Shown here: positions 27,815 to 37,318 of the stretch, piece after piece
Numbering within the stretch: position 1 is the first letter of the stretch
Layout of the letters: the number at the start of each line of letters is the position of its first letter
Position numbers and translations under genes: made by a program
Assembly (NCBI GenBank): GCA_024399065.1
Contig: JAKSIB010000013.1
Coordinates: 35,041-99,040, forward strand
DNA length: 64,000 nucleotides
Direction: 5' to 3'
Source of the DNA: Fibrobacter sp.
GTDB lineage: Bacteria > Fibrobacterota > Fibrobacteria > Fibrobacterales > Fibrobacteraceae
Notes under the pieces: model-generated
Seen by the model: the letters and a program-made list of their open reading frames with translations, nothing else
Told to the model about the DNA's origin: nothing
The model's database searches: none

Positions 27815-30800
27815 ATGTGGAAAGTTAAAGGTGCTACTCGATACTTCCTCTCTATTTTAGCGACAACCTTTGTCCAGTTCGGCGTGTTCGTTTACGCCCA
27901 GAAGATTCTTGCCGGATCTTTCAACAACGAAAGCGGCATGATCTGGCAGACCTTCATGCTCCAGGTGTTCTTTGTGGCGCCCTATATCCTGATGGTCTTA
28001 TTAGCAGGCTTCTTTACCAACAAGTTCTCCAAGAACAAGGTTCTTGCATGGTCCTCCTTGGCCATGACCTGCTTTGTGGTGGCCCAGGCGGTACTTGTAA
28101 CCTGCGGTTGCGCCAAGGTGGCCTTCTGGCTTTCCATTGGTCTTGGCTGCGGATTTGCAGTCCATAGTGCGGCCAAGTACGGCATCCTTAAGGAAATGTT
28201 CGGTGTCCGTAACCTGAGCTATGCCAACGCCTTCCTTCAGATTTTCGGTATCTCGGGCATTATCGTTGCCTCCTGGCTTGTAATCGTAGGCGTGAACCTC
28301 ATCGACCTGGAAGCCTTGAAATCCTACGCCGCAGTCCACAAGATTACCTCCAACTCCATCGTGATTCCCTGGCTTTTGGCAGGAGCCAGCATTCTTGGCA
28401 CCGTGGCCAGCTTCCTCATTCCTAAGGTCAAGTACGAAAACAAGAACGCCAACATGTCCAAGGTCAAAAAGCACCTTACCCTGGGCTGGCGTGTTCCCAA
28501 CCTCCGCGGCTCCATTATCGCCCTCGCCATGTTCTGGGCATTCGCTCAGGTGTTCGTTCTGGTGTTCCAGGATGTGTCCGGATCCAACGTGGTGAACATG
28601 TTCCAGGACTACATGATGTTCGCCATCGCCGGCCTCATGGTGGGTACCATCTTTGCTGCCCACAAGTCCAAGGACTTTATTGAAACCGGCTTCATTCCCA
28701 TGGGTATGATCGGCCTTACGGTGTGCATGGCCTTGCTCCCGTTCATGGTCAATCCCATTATGCTTTCTGTGATTTACGCCTTGCTGGGCTTCTTCGGCGG
28801 CATGTACCTGGTGCCGGTGAATGCGTTGTTGCAGTACAACACCCGACCCAACAATTCCGGTTCCGTTCTTGCCTTTGCAAACTTGATCCAGGCCTTGGTG
28901 CTCATTGCCTTCCTCTTTGGCTACACGGCCCTCACCAATTACACCAGCATGAACCATAAGATGTACTTCCTGATTATCGCAGGCATTTCTCTTGTCGTGT
29001 TCATGTGGACTCTATCCAACCTGCCCCAGGCACTGGTCCGTTCCGTTTTGCGCGTGGCATTCTACCGCTACAAGATCCGTGTGGTAGGCGTGCAGAACAT
29101 CCCCAACGAAGGTGCTGTTCTTTTGGTGGGTAACCATCACAGCTTTATCGACTGGGCCATGATCCAGATGGCATCTCCCAGAGCTCTGGTGGTGGCTAGC
29201 AACAAGGACCATTTCGAAAAGTGGTACCTCCGCGCCATCATGAAGCGCCTGGGCACCATCCGCATCGACAACAACGACCCCAAGCCCGCCATGGACAAGA
29301 TCCACGAGGCTTTGCTTGCAGGCAAGGCCGTGGTCATGTTCCCCACTGGCGAAGTTTCCAAGTCTCCTCACGTGGAACCCTTCAGCATCGATTACTCCTC
29401 CGCTGTGGAAGGCACCGAAGCTTCCATTATTCCGTTCTACATCCAGGGCCTCTGGGGTTCCAACTACAGCTATAGCGGCTCCGACATGTACGCTTCCGCT
29501 GCCGACAAGACTGTGGTGGTAGGCTTCGGCGACGCTATCCCTGCTGACACCGATCCTGACCAGGTCCGCCACATTGTCCGTAAGATTTCCATTGAAGCCT
29601 GGTCCTACGCTACCAACTTCTACAAGCCTATTGCAGAAACCTGGCTTGCCACCTGCAAGAAGTACGTGAAGAACGGACCGGCCATCTATAACCCCGATGG
29701 AGGCCACTTCTCCGGCTACAAGCTTATCGGTGCCGTCATGGGCTTCCGCGGTCTTTTGAAGAAGAAACTTGGCAAGAACGAAGTGAACGTGGGTATCATG
29801 CTTCCGCCCAGCCCCGCAGGCGTTATCGTGAACCTGGCCCTCTGGGTCCTTGGCAAGACCAACGTGAACCTGAACTACACCTCCTCTGTAGACAACGTAA
29901 AGTACTGCTGCGAACGTGCAGAAGTTTCTACGGTGATTACCAGCCGCATGTTCGTGCAGAAGCTGAAGGGTAGGGGTGGAGACTACAGCCAGGTGGCATC
30001 TGACAAGGTCCGCATCCTTTACGCCGAAGACCTGATGAAGGAAATTCCCAAGGCAAAGATTGCAGCCCACTTGCTGTTCTGCGCCGCCATTCCCACATGG
30101 CTCATTAAGCTCCTGTACTTCAAGCGCACCAAGCTTGATAACAACGCCGTGATCGTGTTCAGTTCCGGTTCCGAAGGTACCCCGAAGGGCATTGAACTGA
30201 CCCACCGCAATATGATCGGCAACATGCACCAGTTGGCTTGTATCTTGAATATTAGCCGTGGTGATGTGATGCTTTCTGAACTTCCGCTGTTCCATAGCTT
30301 TGGCCTTACGGTGACCACTTTGCTGAACCTTGTGGAAGGTTGCCCCATTGTGGCTGTGGCTGATCCCACCGACGTGAAGACCATGGCCCGTGTCTGTGCA
30401 GAATTCAAGGTGACCTGCCTGGTGGCAACTCCCACCTTCCTCCGTGCCTTTACCGTTAGCCGCTACGTGCATCCGTTGATCTTCAAGCACGTGCGCTTGA
30501 TTATCGCCGGTGCAGAAGCCTTGCGCCCGGAATTGACCCAGGCATTCCGTATCAAGTTCGGTAAGGAAATCTTCGAAGGCTACGGCTGTACCGAAACCGC
30601 TCCGGTGGCTTCCGTGAACAGTGAAAACACTTTGATGAACGACTATACCACCATGCTGGTGAACAACAAGCCGGGAACCGTGGGTATGGCTCTTCCGGGA
30701 ACCCAGTTCCTCATTGCCGACCCCGACACCAACGAACCGTTGCCCACAGGCGAAGCCGGCATGATTCTCATTGGCGGTTGCCAGGTCATGAAGGGCTACC

Positions 30801-31246
30801 TGAAGGATCCGGAACGTACCGACAGCGTGATCGTGAAAATCGACGGCATCCGTTACTACAAGACTGGCGACAAGGGTAAACTGGACAGCGACGGCTTCTT
30901 GACTATCGTGGACCGTTACAGCCGCTTTGCAAAGCTGGGTGGTGAAATGGTCAGCCTCGGTGCCGTGGAAAAGAAGATCCAGGATACTCCGGTCCTCGAA
31001 GGCTGCGACTACCTGGTGACCACCGTTCCCGACGCTGCCAAGGGTGAAAAGATTGTTCTCCTCTACCAGGGCGAAAAGGAACCTTCCCAGGTTCTCTCTG
31101 AACTCCGCGCCACAGACTTCCCGCCCATCATGCTTCCGTCCCTTGCATTCCAGGTGGAAAAGGTACCTAAGCTTGGTTCCGGCAAGGCCGACTTTACCAC
31201 CGCCAAGAAGGTGGCCAAGGAACTTGTGGAAGCCCGCAAGGGTTAA
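27815..31246 (+). CDS. aas: LplT-PlsC-Aas three-domain fusion (lysophospholipid import and reacylation)
   Basis: 1143 residues in three parts. Residues 1-410 are an MFS transporter with about 12 helices (LplT-like). Residues about 420-620 are a PlsC acyltransferase with the NHHSFIDW catalytic motif (Hx4D) and FPTGEVSKSP. Residues about 640-1140 are an AMP-forming acyl-ACP/acyl-CoA synthetase with VFSSGSEGTPKGIELTHRN, EGYGCTETAPV and YKTGDKGKLDSDGFLTIVDR. In E. coli LplT and Aas are separate: LplT flips lysophospholipid inward and Aas reacylates it. Here all steps are on one chain, as in some other bacteria. It acts at the inner membrane in phospholipid repair. The gene start follows AAAAAGGATAACTT. 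Confidence 0.92.
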   Translation: MWKVKGATRYFLSILATTFVQFGVFVYAQKILAGSFNNESGMIWQTFMLQVFFVAPYILMVLLAGFFTNKFSKNKVLAWSSLAMTCFVVAQAVLVTCGCAKVAFWLSIGLGCGFAVHSAAKYGILKEMFGVRNLSYANAFLQIFGISGIIVASWLVIVGVNLIDLEALKSYAAVHKITSNSIVIPWLLAGASILGTVASFLIPKVKYENKNANMSKVKKHLTLGWRVPNLRGSIIALAMFWAFAQVFVLVFQDVSGSNVVNMFQDYMMFAIAGLMVGTIFAAHKSKDFIETGFIPMGMIGLTVCMALLPFMVNPIMLSVIYALLGFFGGMYLVPVNALLQYNTRPNNSGSVLAFANLIQALVLIAFLFGYTALTNYTSMNHKMYFLIIAGISLVVFMWTLSNLPQALVRSVLRVAFYRYKIRVVGVQNIPNEGAVLLVGNHHSFIDWAMIQMASPRALVVASNKDHFEKWYLRAIMKRLGTIRIDNNDPKPAMDKIHEALLAGKAVVMFPTGEVSKSPHVEPFSIDYSSAVEGTEASIIPFYIQGLWGSNYSYSGSDMYASAADKTVVVGFGDAIPADTDPDQVRHIVRKISIEAWSYATNFYKPIAETWLATCKKYVKNGPAIYNPDGGHFSGYKLIGAVMGFRGLLKKKLGKNEVNVGIMLPPSPAGVIVNLALWVLGKTNVNLNYTSSVDNVKYCCERAEVSTVITSRMFVQKLKGRGGDYSQVASDKVRILYAEDLMKEIPKAKIAAHLLFCAAIPTWLIKLLYFKRTKLDNNAVIVFSSGSEGTPKGIELTHRNMIGNMHQLACILNISRGDVMLSELPLFHSFGLTVTTLLNLVEGCPIVAVADPTDVKTMARVCAEFKVTCLVATPTFLRAFTVSRYVHPLIFKHVRLIIAGAEALRPELTQAFRIKFGKEIFEGYGCTETAPVASVNSENTLMNDYTTMLVNNKPGTVGMALPGTQFLIADPDTNEPLPTGEAGMILIGGCQVMKGYLKDPERTDSVIVKIDGIRYYKTGDKGKLDSDGFLTIVDRYSRFAKLGGEMVSLGAVEKKIQDTPVLEGCDYLVTTVPDAAKGEKIVLLYQGEKEPSQVLSELRATDFPPIMLPSLAFQVEKVPKLGSGKADFTTAKKVAKELVEARKG

Positions 31247-31281
31247 GAGTTGGTAGAACGTCGACGACCATAGGGAGGTAT

Positions 31282-32160
31282 ATGAACAAGAATGGCTTGG
31301 CAGTAGTTCGAACCGGCAGACTGGTGGCCGCCTTCAACGGCGTGCTGGGAATGCTGTTCCTTTTGCTGAACCGCGTGCTTGGTGCAGTGCTTGAAATGGC
31401 GAACAACGCCGTGGGCATGGGCCTTGCCCGTTACAATAACTTCACCGGCCGATTTGCCGCCGACAACTTCGAAGAAGATAAGCAGCTCCTTAGTTTGCTG
31501 AAGGAAGCCAAGGAACTGCTCCCCATGGCGGACACGGCGCTGACCATTCTCATGTTCCTGAGCGTCGTCTTCATCGTGATTGCCGTGGTGGGCCTGGTGA
31601 TGCCCCGAAATTTCGTCCACGTTCTTGTGGGCCTTCGCCTTTTGGAATGGTCCAAGGGGGGGGAAGGCCGGGGCAAAGGCGGCAAGAATAGCTCCCTCAG
31701 CCCTACGCAGAAGAAGATATTTCTCGGCGGGGTAGGTGGCGTCGTTGTTCTGCTGTTTGCCTGCGTTGGAATTTCCAGTTGCATGGAAGAAGCCGAAGTC
31801 CAGAAGAAGAAGAACTATGTTGCAGAAATGCAAGAGCAGGCGATGGTGTACATCAACGCACAGAAGGATTTCTATGCAAAGAACCAGAGGATTGGCGGCC
31901 CGAAGAGTTTGCAGTTGCCTGACAGCCTGGAAACGGAAGCCTTTGTACTGAAGGTCACCGGCAGCCGTTTTTCTGCAGTGTCCAAGGTTCAGATCGACAG
32001 TTGCGCAGCCGGAGCCAAGTGGCAGATTTCCTCCAGCGTCAAGGGCTTTTTCACACAGGAATTGCAGCTTTACAGGCAACCGCCCAAGGACCCTCATTGC
32101 GCTGCACTGACCCCCGACTTCAAGAACCTTGGCCGCGTAAAACCCAAAACACAGCCTTAA
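31282..32160 (+). CDS. Membrane protein of unknown function with periplasmic C-terminal domain
   Basis: 292 residues starting after GGGAGGTATAT, 35 bases behind the Aas fusion, so probably in its operon. Hydrophobic segments are seen at about 12-40, 88-112 and 150-168, the last ending in SSCMEEAE. The remaining 120 residues form a soluble domain that begins with a helix (KKKNYVAEMQEQAMVYINAQKDFYAKNQRIG). That layout is reminiscent of pilin-like or secretion pseudopilin folds, though no prepilin cleavage site is present. There is a G/K-rich linker between the second and third helix. I do not recognise the family and infer only an envelope role. Confidence 0.6.
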   Translation: MNKNGLAVVRTGRLVAAFNGVLGMLFLLLNRVLGAVLEMANNAVGMGLARYNNFTGRFAADNFEEDKQLLSLLKEAKELLPMADTALTILMFLSVVFIVIAVVGLVMPRNFVHVLVGLRLLEWSKGGEGRGKGGKNSSLSPTQKKIFLGGVGGVVVLLFACVGISSCMEEAEVQKKKNYVAEMQEQAMVYINAQKDFYAKNQRIGGPKSLQLPDSLETEAFVLKVTGSRFSAVSKVQIDSCAAGAKWQISSSVKGFFTQELQLYRQPPKDPHCAALTPDFKNLGRVKPKTQP

Positions 32161-32182
32161 CACATCTTTGATCGAATTTTAG

Positions 32183-32212
32183 AAGCCGACGGTTTGAATC
32201 GCCGGCTTTTTT
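32183..32212 (+). terminator. Intrinsic terminator of the aas operon
   Basis: AAGCCGACG / CGCCGGCTT stem followed by six T. Confidence 0.8.
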
Positions 32213-32244
32213 ACATATATTAGGAACATCAAAAGGGATGTGAT

Positions 32245-34494
32245 ATGGGTAAAATTTTCAATTCCGGTATAAGTATCGGTTTTTCTGTTTTCGCTTTCTT
32301 GGGTGCGGCTTTTTCTGTAAACGCTGCCACCTACAAACCGGTCTGTGTTTCTGCAGGCCATACGCTGCTTGCAAATTCTGAACATTTCGAAATCTGCAAA
32401 AAGGCTAAGCACGACGACGGTACAGCCAACAATGCAACTTTGGATGCGACCGTTGCGCAGAATGCCTTGAAGACACTTGAGAACATCTTTTCGGTGTACC
32501 ACGATTCCATGCAATGGATGTACCCGCAGCCCAGCAACGCCAACGAAAAGTTGAAGAGCGTGGCCTACATCTTTGAAGATTCCAAGATGGGAGCCCTTTA
32601 CGGCGGTGCCAACACCGAAGCCTGCGTCAAGAATGCTGCGGGGAAGGACGAATGCTCTCCGGGCCTTTGGCTTGGTTCTGGAGCCTTCAAGGACCTGTGG
32701 GGCCTGGCTCACGAATACGCCCACGGCTTGCAAAGTGTTGCCGGATGGATGGGCAGTAACGCTACCGCAGGCTGGATCTGCGAATCCCACGCCAACTGGA
32801 TGGCCCATCAGGTGAATCCCACCGACGCCCATTACTGCTCCGAGGCGCTGATCAATTTCCCGTACCTTTATTACGGCAGTTCCCGCGACCGCTATTGCAA
32901 CTGGCAGTTCATGGAACACCTGAAAGAAGAATTCGGCGGCGGCTGGAAGGGCGTGCAGGCCGTCAATCGCATGTGGATGAACAAGATTAACGAAGGGGAG
33001 GCTGGTTACGACACCCAGACGCCTTTCGACGCCATGATCGGCGCCTACGACTGGACTTATACGGATTTGACTCAACAGCTGGGCAAGTTCGCCATGAAGA
33101 ACGCCACCCTGGAATACGCCGGCGCAAAGAAGCAGCTCTACAAGAAGACCTGGGGCGATTACGAGTTCTCTACCCGTCGCACTGTAGGTAACGGCGATAT
33201 CTACCGCAGGCACAGCCGCGTGACCATGCTGAACAAAGTCGAAATTATTTGCGCTGATACTTTAGGAAGCGAAGGACAAGATTGTTCCAATACAGGAATT
33301 CATTATGAAGTTCCCAGTTACTGGGCTCCCCAACGATTCGGCTACAACATCGTTCGCCTCTATCCCGAATCCGCAGGAAAGGTCACCGTGAAATTCCGCG
33401 GTAATGTACAAACCAAGGCAGCCCAAAGCTACGGCTGCAAGGGCAACGAAACCTACTGGGAATGGTCTGCAGCCTCCAATAGCTGGGTGCAGAAAAATCG
33501 CTGTAACCTGACTCCCGAAACCATGCCCGATCCTGGCTCCAGCTGGACCGTTGGCCTGGTGGCGGAAGGTGCCGACGGCACGCCCCGCTATAGCGAAATG
33601 AAATCCGGGACCGCATTCAACCTGGACATTGAAACCAAGGCCGACGATAAGGCCCTGTGGCTTACCGTGACTGCCACGCCCAAGGATTTGTACACCGTTA
33701 CCTGGGACCAGTTCTACTACAGCATTTACCGCTATCCTTACATGATCCGCGTGGAAAACGGCAAGCCCGAAGGCTATACCAAGGATTTCTGGACTCCTGC
33801 TGGCTACAACGCCGCCACCCAAACTGCAAACGGTTACAACCGCCATAAAAACGGGGGAGGCTGGGTCAGCACCAAGGCTACCGTGGCATCTACCGCCTAC
33901 GTAGGCCCCGAAGCTATGGTATTGGGCGGAACCGTTAGCGGAAGCGCCCGAATCGAAGGCCGAGCCCTCGTTACCGGCGGCACCATCACCGACGACGCAG
34001 TTCTTGAAGACGATGCCTGGCTCGTGAGCGGAACAATCAAGGGCAAAGCAAAGGTAGGCGCACTTTCCATTATCGTGAACAGCACCATTGCCGATAACGC
34101 ACAAGTTTACGGAGTTATGTGGGCCGTGGCCGATAAGAAATTGAGCGGTACCGCACAGCTCCGCGGCGACCTGGAAAACAACTTCTCCAAGGAATTGACC
34201 CAGGGCGTGTTCTACGGCATGGTAGATGACGGAATGCTGAATGACGCCATGTACGGCGCAAACTTCACGGAAGCACCCCAGGAAGCAACTCCCGATTTCA
34301 GCTACTCCATGTGGTACTCCATCGACGAAGACAAGGTCAGTGGCGGAGATGTTCCCCCCGCAAGCATTGTCGAAAAGAAGTTGCCATACAGAACTTCTCC
34401 AGCCCTTCGAAAAGACGGCGTAAAGTTCGATGCCTTGGGCCGCGGAATCCCCGCCAACCACCGCAAAGCAGCAAAGTTCCTGAAGCTGTTCTAG
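32245..34494 (+). CDS. Large exported metalloprotease-like protein with beta-helix repeats and sorting tail
   Basis: 749 residues. A signal peptide (ending near FSVNAATYK) is followed by a DUF6055/Svx-like domain with HEYAHGLQSVAGWMG, an HExxH zinc site, and WICESHANWMAHQ, which could supply the third ligand. From about residue 550 there is a run of hexapeptide-like repeats (AYVGPEAMVLGGTVSGSA, ARIEGRALVTGGTI, AVLEDDAWLVSGTI, NAQVYGVM) predicted to fold as a beta-helix. It ends with the FDALGRGIPAN...KFLKLF tail. Related plant-pathogen proteins (Svx/AvrXca) are secreted virulence factors of unclear chemistry; here a role on plant fibre or matrix proteins is an inference. Confidence 0.72.
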   Translation: MGKIFNSGISIGFSVFAFLGAAFSVNAATYKPVCVSAGHTLLANSEHFEICKKAKHDDGTANNATLDATVAQNALKTLENIFSVYHDSMQWMYPQPSNANEKLKSVAYIFEDSKMGALYGGANTEACVKNAAGKDECSPGLWLGSGAFKDLWGLAHEYAHGLQSVAGWMGSNATAGWICESHANWMAHQVNPTDAHYCSEALINFPYLYYGSSRDRYCNWQFMEHLKEEFGGGWKGVQAVNRMWMNKINEGEAGYDTQTPFDAMIGAYDWTYTDLTQQLGKFAMKNATLEYAGAKKQLYKKTWGDYEFSTRRTVGNGDIYRRHSRVTMLNKVEIICADTLGSEGQDCSNTGIHYEVPSYWAPQRFGYNIVRLYPESAGKVTVKFRGNVQTKAAQSYGCKGNETYWEWSAASNSWVQKNRCNLTPETMPDPGSSWTVGLVAEGADGTPRYSEMKSGTAFNLDIETKADDKALWLTVTATPKDLYTVTWDQFYYSIYRYPYMIRVENGKPEGYTKDFWTPAGYNAATQTANGYNRHKNGGGWVSTKATVASTAYVGPEAMVLGGTVSGSARIEGRALVTGGTITDDAVLEDDAWLVSGTIKGKAKVGALSIIVNSTIADNAQVYGVMWAVADKKLSGTAQLRGDLENNFSKELTQGVFYGMVDDGMLNDAMYGANFTEAPQEATPDFSYSMWYSIDEDKVSGGDVPPASIVEKKLPYRTSPALRKDGVKFDALGRGIPANHRKAAKFLKLF

Positions 34495-34512
34495 GAACCT
34501 CTTTCCAAAGAA

Positions 34513-35700
34513 TTACTTCTTTAACTTAGCCAGCAGCGTAATCACAGCAGACACGGCGAGGGATGTAATGGTGGGGCCCACAGGGGAGCCTCCTGCCACC
34601 TGGTAAACGATGAAGCCAGCAAGCCATGCCACAAGATTCAAGGCCCAGAACCACTTCTTGTTCAGGTGTTCCTTCACGGCAAAGAATGCTACCAGAAGCA
34701 CCGCTGCCATAGGGGCGAACACAGATGCAATCAGGTAAAGGAAGTGGATGTAGTGATCCACGATTCCAGAGATAGCGAGCACGGTGCTGAGGGCACAAAC
34801 CACAACACCAACGGCCTTCGGATTCAGTTTGCCGTAGATGGACTTTGCAGATTCGCCGGCGGAGTTTGCAGCAAGGAAGTTGGTGGTCACAGTAGAAAGT
34901 ACCACGATGATCACGCCCGGAATACCAAGGCCAGCCAAAAGGATTGCACCTGCGATATCGCTACCGGTACCTGCAATTTGAATACCCACGAAATACATCC
35001 AGAAACTTGCTAGAGTATAGACCGCAGCAGAAACCGCCGTAGCCTTGAAAGGCTTTTCCACATCCTTGGTGTAGTCGGAAATTACCGGCAGCCAGGAGAG
35101 GGGCATGGCGATGGAAATCTCGAAAATCTGCCAGAAGGTGAGAGCCTCGTGGGCGGAACCTGCGGCACCCTGAGCCCCTGCGGCATCAGTGACCCCGGCA
35201 CCAACGACCATGGCACCGAACAACTTAACGGTCAGCACAGCCAGCAACACTGCCAATAGGGACATGGTCACCATGGAAATCTTGGAGGCGTTCTTAAGAC
35301 CAATGAAAATCCACACAGCAATCAGCACAGCCAAAAGTACGCAAACAACAGGCATGGAGAGCGGCACATTCAATCCACCCAAAGCCATGGCCCCCTGGGC
35401 ATTCAGCACAGCAATCCAACCCACCAGCTGAAGCAAGTTCAAGGAAGCGAAAAACTTGGAACCGTACTTACCGTAAGTGGAAACCGTAGTCTCCATGGCG
35501 TTCAGGCGAACCTTGGCACCGATAAGGCCCACGGCAAAAAGCATAAGGCCACCCAGCACATGACCGAGAATCAAGGGCAGCCAAATTCCGCCGGCAGGGG
35601 AGGCCACGCCAATTTCAAGACCAGCCTCGATTTCAGAAACAGAAACCGCAACGCCAAACCAAATCAAAGCATTGGTCAAAAGATTGGTACGCTTTTCCAT
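34513..35700 (-). CDS. cytX: NCS1-family permease, CytX-like (putative hydroxymethylpyrimidine transporter)
   Basis: 395 residues with about 11-12 hydrophobic helices. The N-terminal ALIWFGVAVSVSEIEAGLEIG and the GGIWLPLILGHVLGGLMLF segment match the CytX branch of the nucleobase:cation symporter-1 family. CytX genes are often under TPP control and are thought to import a thiamine pyrimidine precursor. The upstream 100 bases here contain no recognisable TPP riboswitch. A ThiE/TenI-like gene is 21 kb away. Substrate therefore remains open (cytosine, HMP or another base). Confidence 0.75.
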   Translation of the reverse strand: MEKRTNLLTNALIWFGVAVSVSEIEAGLEIGVASPAGGIWLPLILGHVLGGLMLFAVGLIGAKVRLNAMETTVSTYGKYGSKFFASLNLLQLVGWIAVLNAQGAMALGGLNVPLSMPVVCVLLAVLIAVWIFIGLKNASKISMVTMSLLAVLLAVLTVKLFGAMVVGAGVTDAAGAQGAAGSAHEALTFWQIFEISIAMPLSWLPVISDYTKDVEKPFKATAVSAAVYTLASFWMYFVGIQIAGTGSDIAGAILLAGLGIPGVIIVVLSTVTTNFLAANSAGESAKSIYGKLNPKAVGVVVCALSTVLAISGIVDHYIHFLYLIASVFAPMAAVLLVAFFAVKEHLNKKWFWALNLVAWLAGFIVYQVAGGSPVGPTITSLAVSAVITLLAKLKK

Positions 35701-35747
35701 GAGAACCTCGCAGTGTTTCAGCAGTGTTATTTTCGCGCCTAAATATA

Positions 35748-35780
35748 AAAAAGCCCCGCAAGCATAAACTTGCAGGACTT
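35748..35780 (-). terminator. Intrinsic terminator of trpB2
   Basis: CCTGCAAG / CTTGCGGGG stem with a TTTATG loop on the minus strand, ending in GCTTTTTT. It lies about 75 bases beyond the trpB2 stop, past a GC-rich CCTCGAGCCTGGAACCT-type intergenic repeat. Confidence 0.7.
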
Positions 35781-35854
35781 GATTGCTAGATCCTTCGCCA
35801 GCTCAAGAAACGCGTTCTCGAACCTCGAGCCTGGAACCTTGCGCTTCGCGCCTA

Positions 35855-37246
35855 TTAGCCTTCAACCTTCGGGAGCTGAGCAAGGCTCTTAGCCAGGTCT
35901 TCGTCGGTCGGAATGTAGTCGTTCATTTCACCGTCGTTGAACTTCTGGTAAGCAACCATGTCGAAGTAGCCGGTACCAGTCAGGCCGAACAGAATGTTCT
36001 TGGCTTCGCCGGTTTCCTTGCAGCGGAGAGCTTCGTCGATGGTAGCGCGGATAGCGTGGCTGGATTCCGGAGCCGGGAGGATACCTTCGGTCTGGGCAAA
36101 CAGCTTGGCAGCTTCGAACACCTTGGTCTGTTCCACGGAAGCAGCGCGCATGAGGCCCTGATCGTAGAGTTCAGAAAGGATGGAGCTCATGCCGTGGTAG
36201 CGGAGGCCACCGGCGTGGTTTGCAGACGGAATGAAGCCGGAACCGAGGGTGTACATCTTGGCCAGCGGGCAGACCTTACCAGTGTCGCAGAAGTCGTAGG
36301 CGTACTTACCGCGGGTAAGGCTGGGGCAGCTTGCAGGTTCGATAGCCAGAATATCGTAGTCAGCTTCGCCACGGAGCTTTTCACCCATGAACGGGGAAAT
36401 CAAACCACCCAGGTTGGAACCACCACCTGCGCAGCCGATGATCATGTCGGGCTTGACGCCGATCTTCTTGAATGCAGCCTGGGCTTCCAGGCCGATCACG
36501 GACTGGTGCAGCAGAACCTGGTTCAGCACAGAACCCAGAACATAGCGGTAGCCTTCCTGAGTCACAGCAGCTTCAACAGCTTCGGAAATGGCGCAGCCGA
36601 GAGAACCGGTGGTGCCCGGGAATTCTTCGTTGATCTTGCGGCCAACATTGGTGTTCATGGAAGGAGACGGGGTGACGGAAGCACCGTAGGTGCGCATCAC
36701 TTCGCGGCGGAAGGGCTTCTGTTCGTAGGAGCACTTCACCATGTAAACCTGGCAGTCGATGCCGAAGAAGGCAGAAGCCATGGAAAGAGCGGTACCCCAC
36801 TGGCCTGCACCAGTTTCGGTGGTCACACCCTTGAGGCCCTGCTGCTTGGCGTAGTAGGCCTGGGCGATAGCGGAGTTCAGCTTGTGGCTACCGCTGGTGT
36901 TGTTACCTTCAAACTTATAGTAGATGTGGGCCGGAGTGCCGAGAGCCTGTTCCAGGAAGTAGGCACGAACCAGCGGAGACGGACGGTACATTCTGTAGAA
37001 CGTACGGATGTCTTCGGGAATTTCGATGTACGGAGTGTCGTTGTCCAATTCCTGCTTCACCAGTTCGGAGCAGAAAACTCCTTCAAGTTCGGCGGCGGTC
37101 ATGGGCTTGCCGGTACCCGGGTTCAGAAGCGGTGCCGGCTTCTTCTTCATATCGGCACGGACATTGTACCATGCCTTCGGAAGTTCATTTTCTTCGAGAT
37201 AGACCTTGCAGGGGCCGTCAAGCTTGAGGGAGGAGCAATTACGCAT
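35855..37246 (-). CDS. trpB: Tryptophan synthase beta chain 2 (TrpB2)
   Basis: 463 residues, longer than classical TrpB and typical of the TrpB2 branch. PLP landmarks are KFEGNNTSGSHKLNSAIA (the Lys that binds PLP), ETGAGQWGTALSMASAFFG and GCAGGGSNLGGL (phosphate loop). The Glu-containing TTETGAGQWG matches the substrate-activating position. The N-terminal extension (SLKLDGPCKVYLEENELPKAWYN) is characteristic. The enzyme condenses indole with serine. No trpA or other trp gene is adjacent, so it probably acts as a stand-alone indole-salvaging enzyme. The start follows AAAAAGGACTAAT. Confidence 0.93.
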   Translation of the reverse strand: MRNCSSLKLDGPCKVYLEENELPKAWYNVRADMKKKPAPLLNPGTGKPMTAAELEGVFCSELVKQELDNDTPYIEIPEDIRTFYRMYRPSPLVRAYFLEQALGTPAHIYYKFEGNNTSGSHKLNSAIAQAYYAKQQGLKGVTTETGAGQWGTALSMASAFFGIDCQVYMVKCSYEQKPFRREVMRTYGASVTPSPSMNTNVGRKINEEFPGTTGSLGCAISEAVEAAVTQEGYRYVLGSVLNQVLLHQSVIGLEAQAAFKKIGVKPDMIIGCAGGGSNLGGLISPFMGEKLRGEADYDILAIEPASCPSLTRGKYAYDFCDTGKVCPLAKMYTLGSGFIPSANHAGGLRYHGMSSILSELYDQGLMRAASVEQTKVFEAAKLFAQTEGILPAPESSHAIRATIDEALRCKETGEAKNILFGLTGTGYFDMVAYQKFNDGEMNDYIPTDEDLAKSLAQLPKVEG

Positions 37247-37318
37247 ATTAGTCCTTTTTATGGTTTAAAATTAACGCATATAATCTACACAAAAAATGAA
37301 GGATTATCAATCTTATTT

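Noticed and set aside
35701..35747. TPP riboswitch expected before a CytX-like permease
   Set aside because: The conserved CTGAGA and ACCTGATCTGG-like cores are absent from the upstream region.
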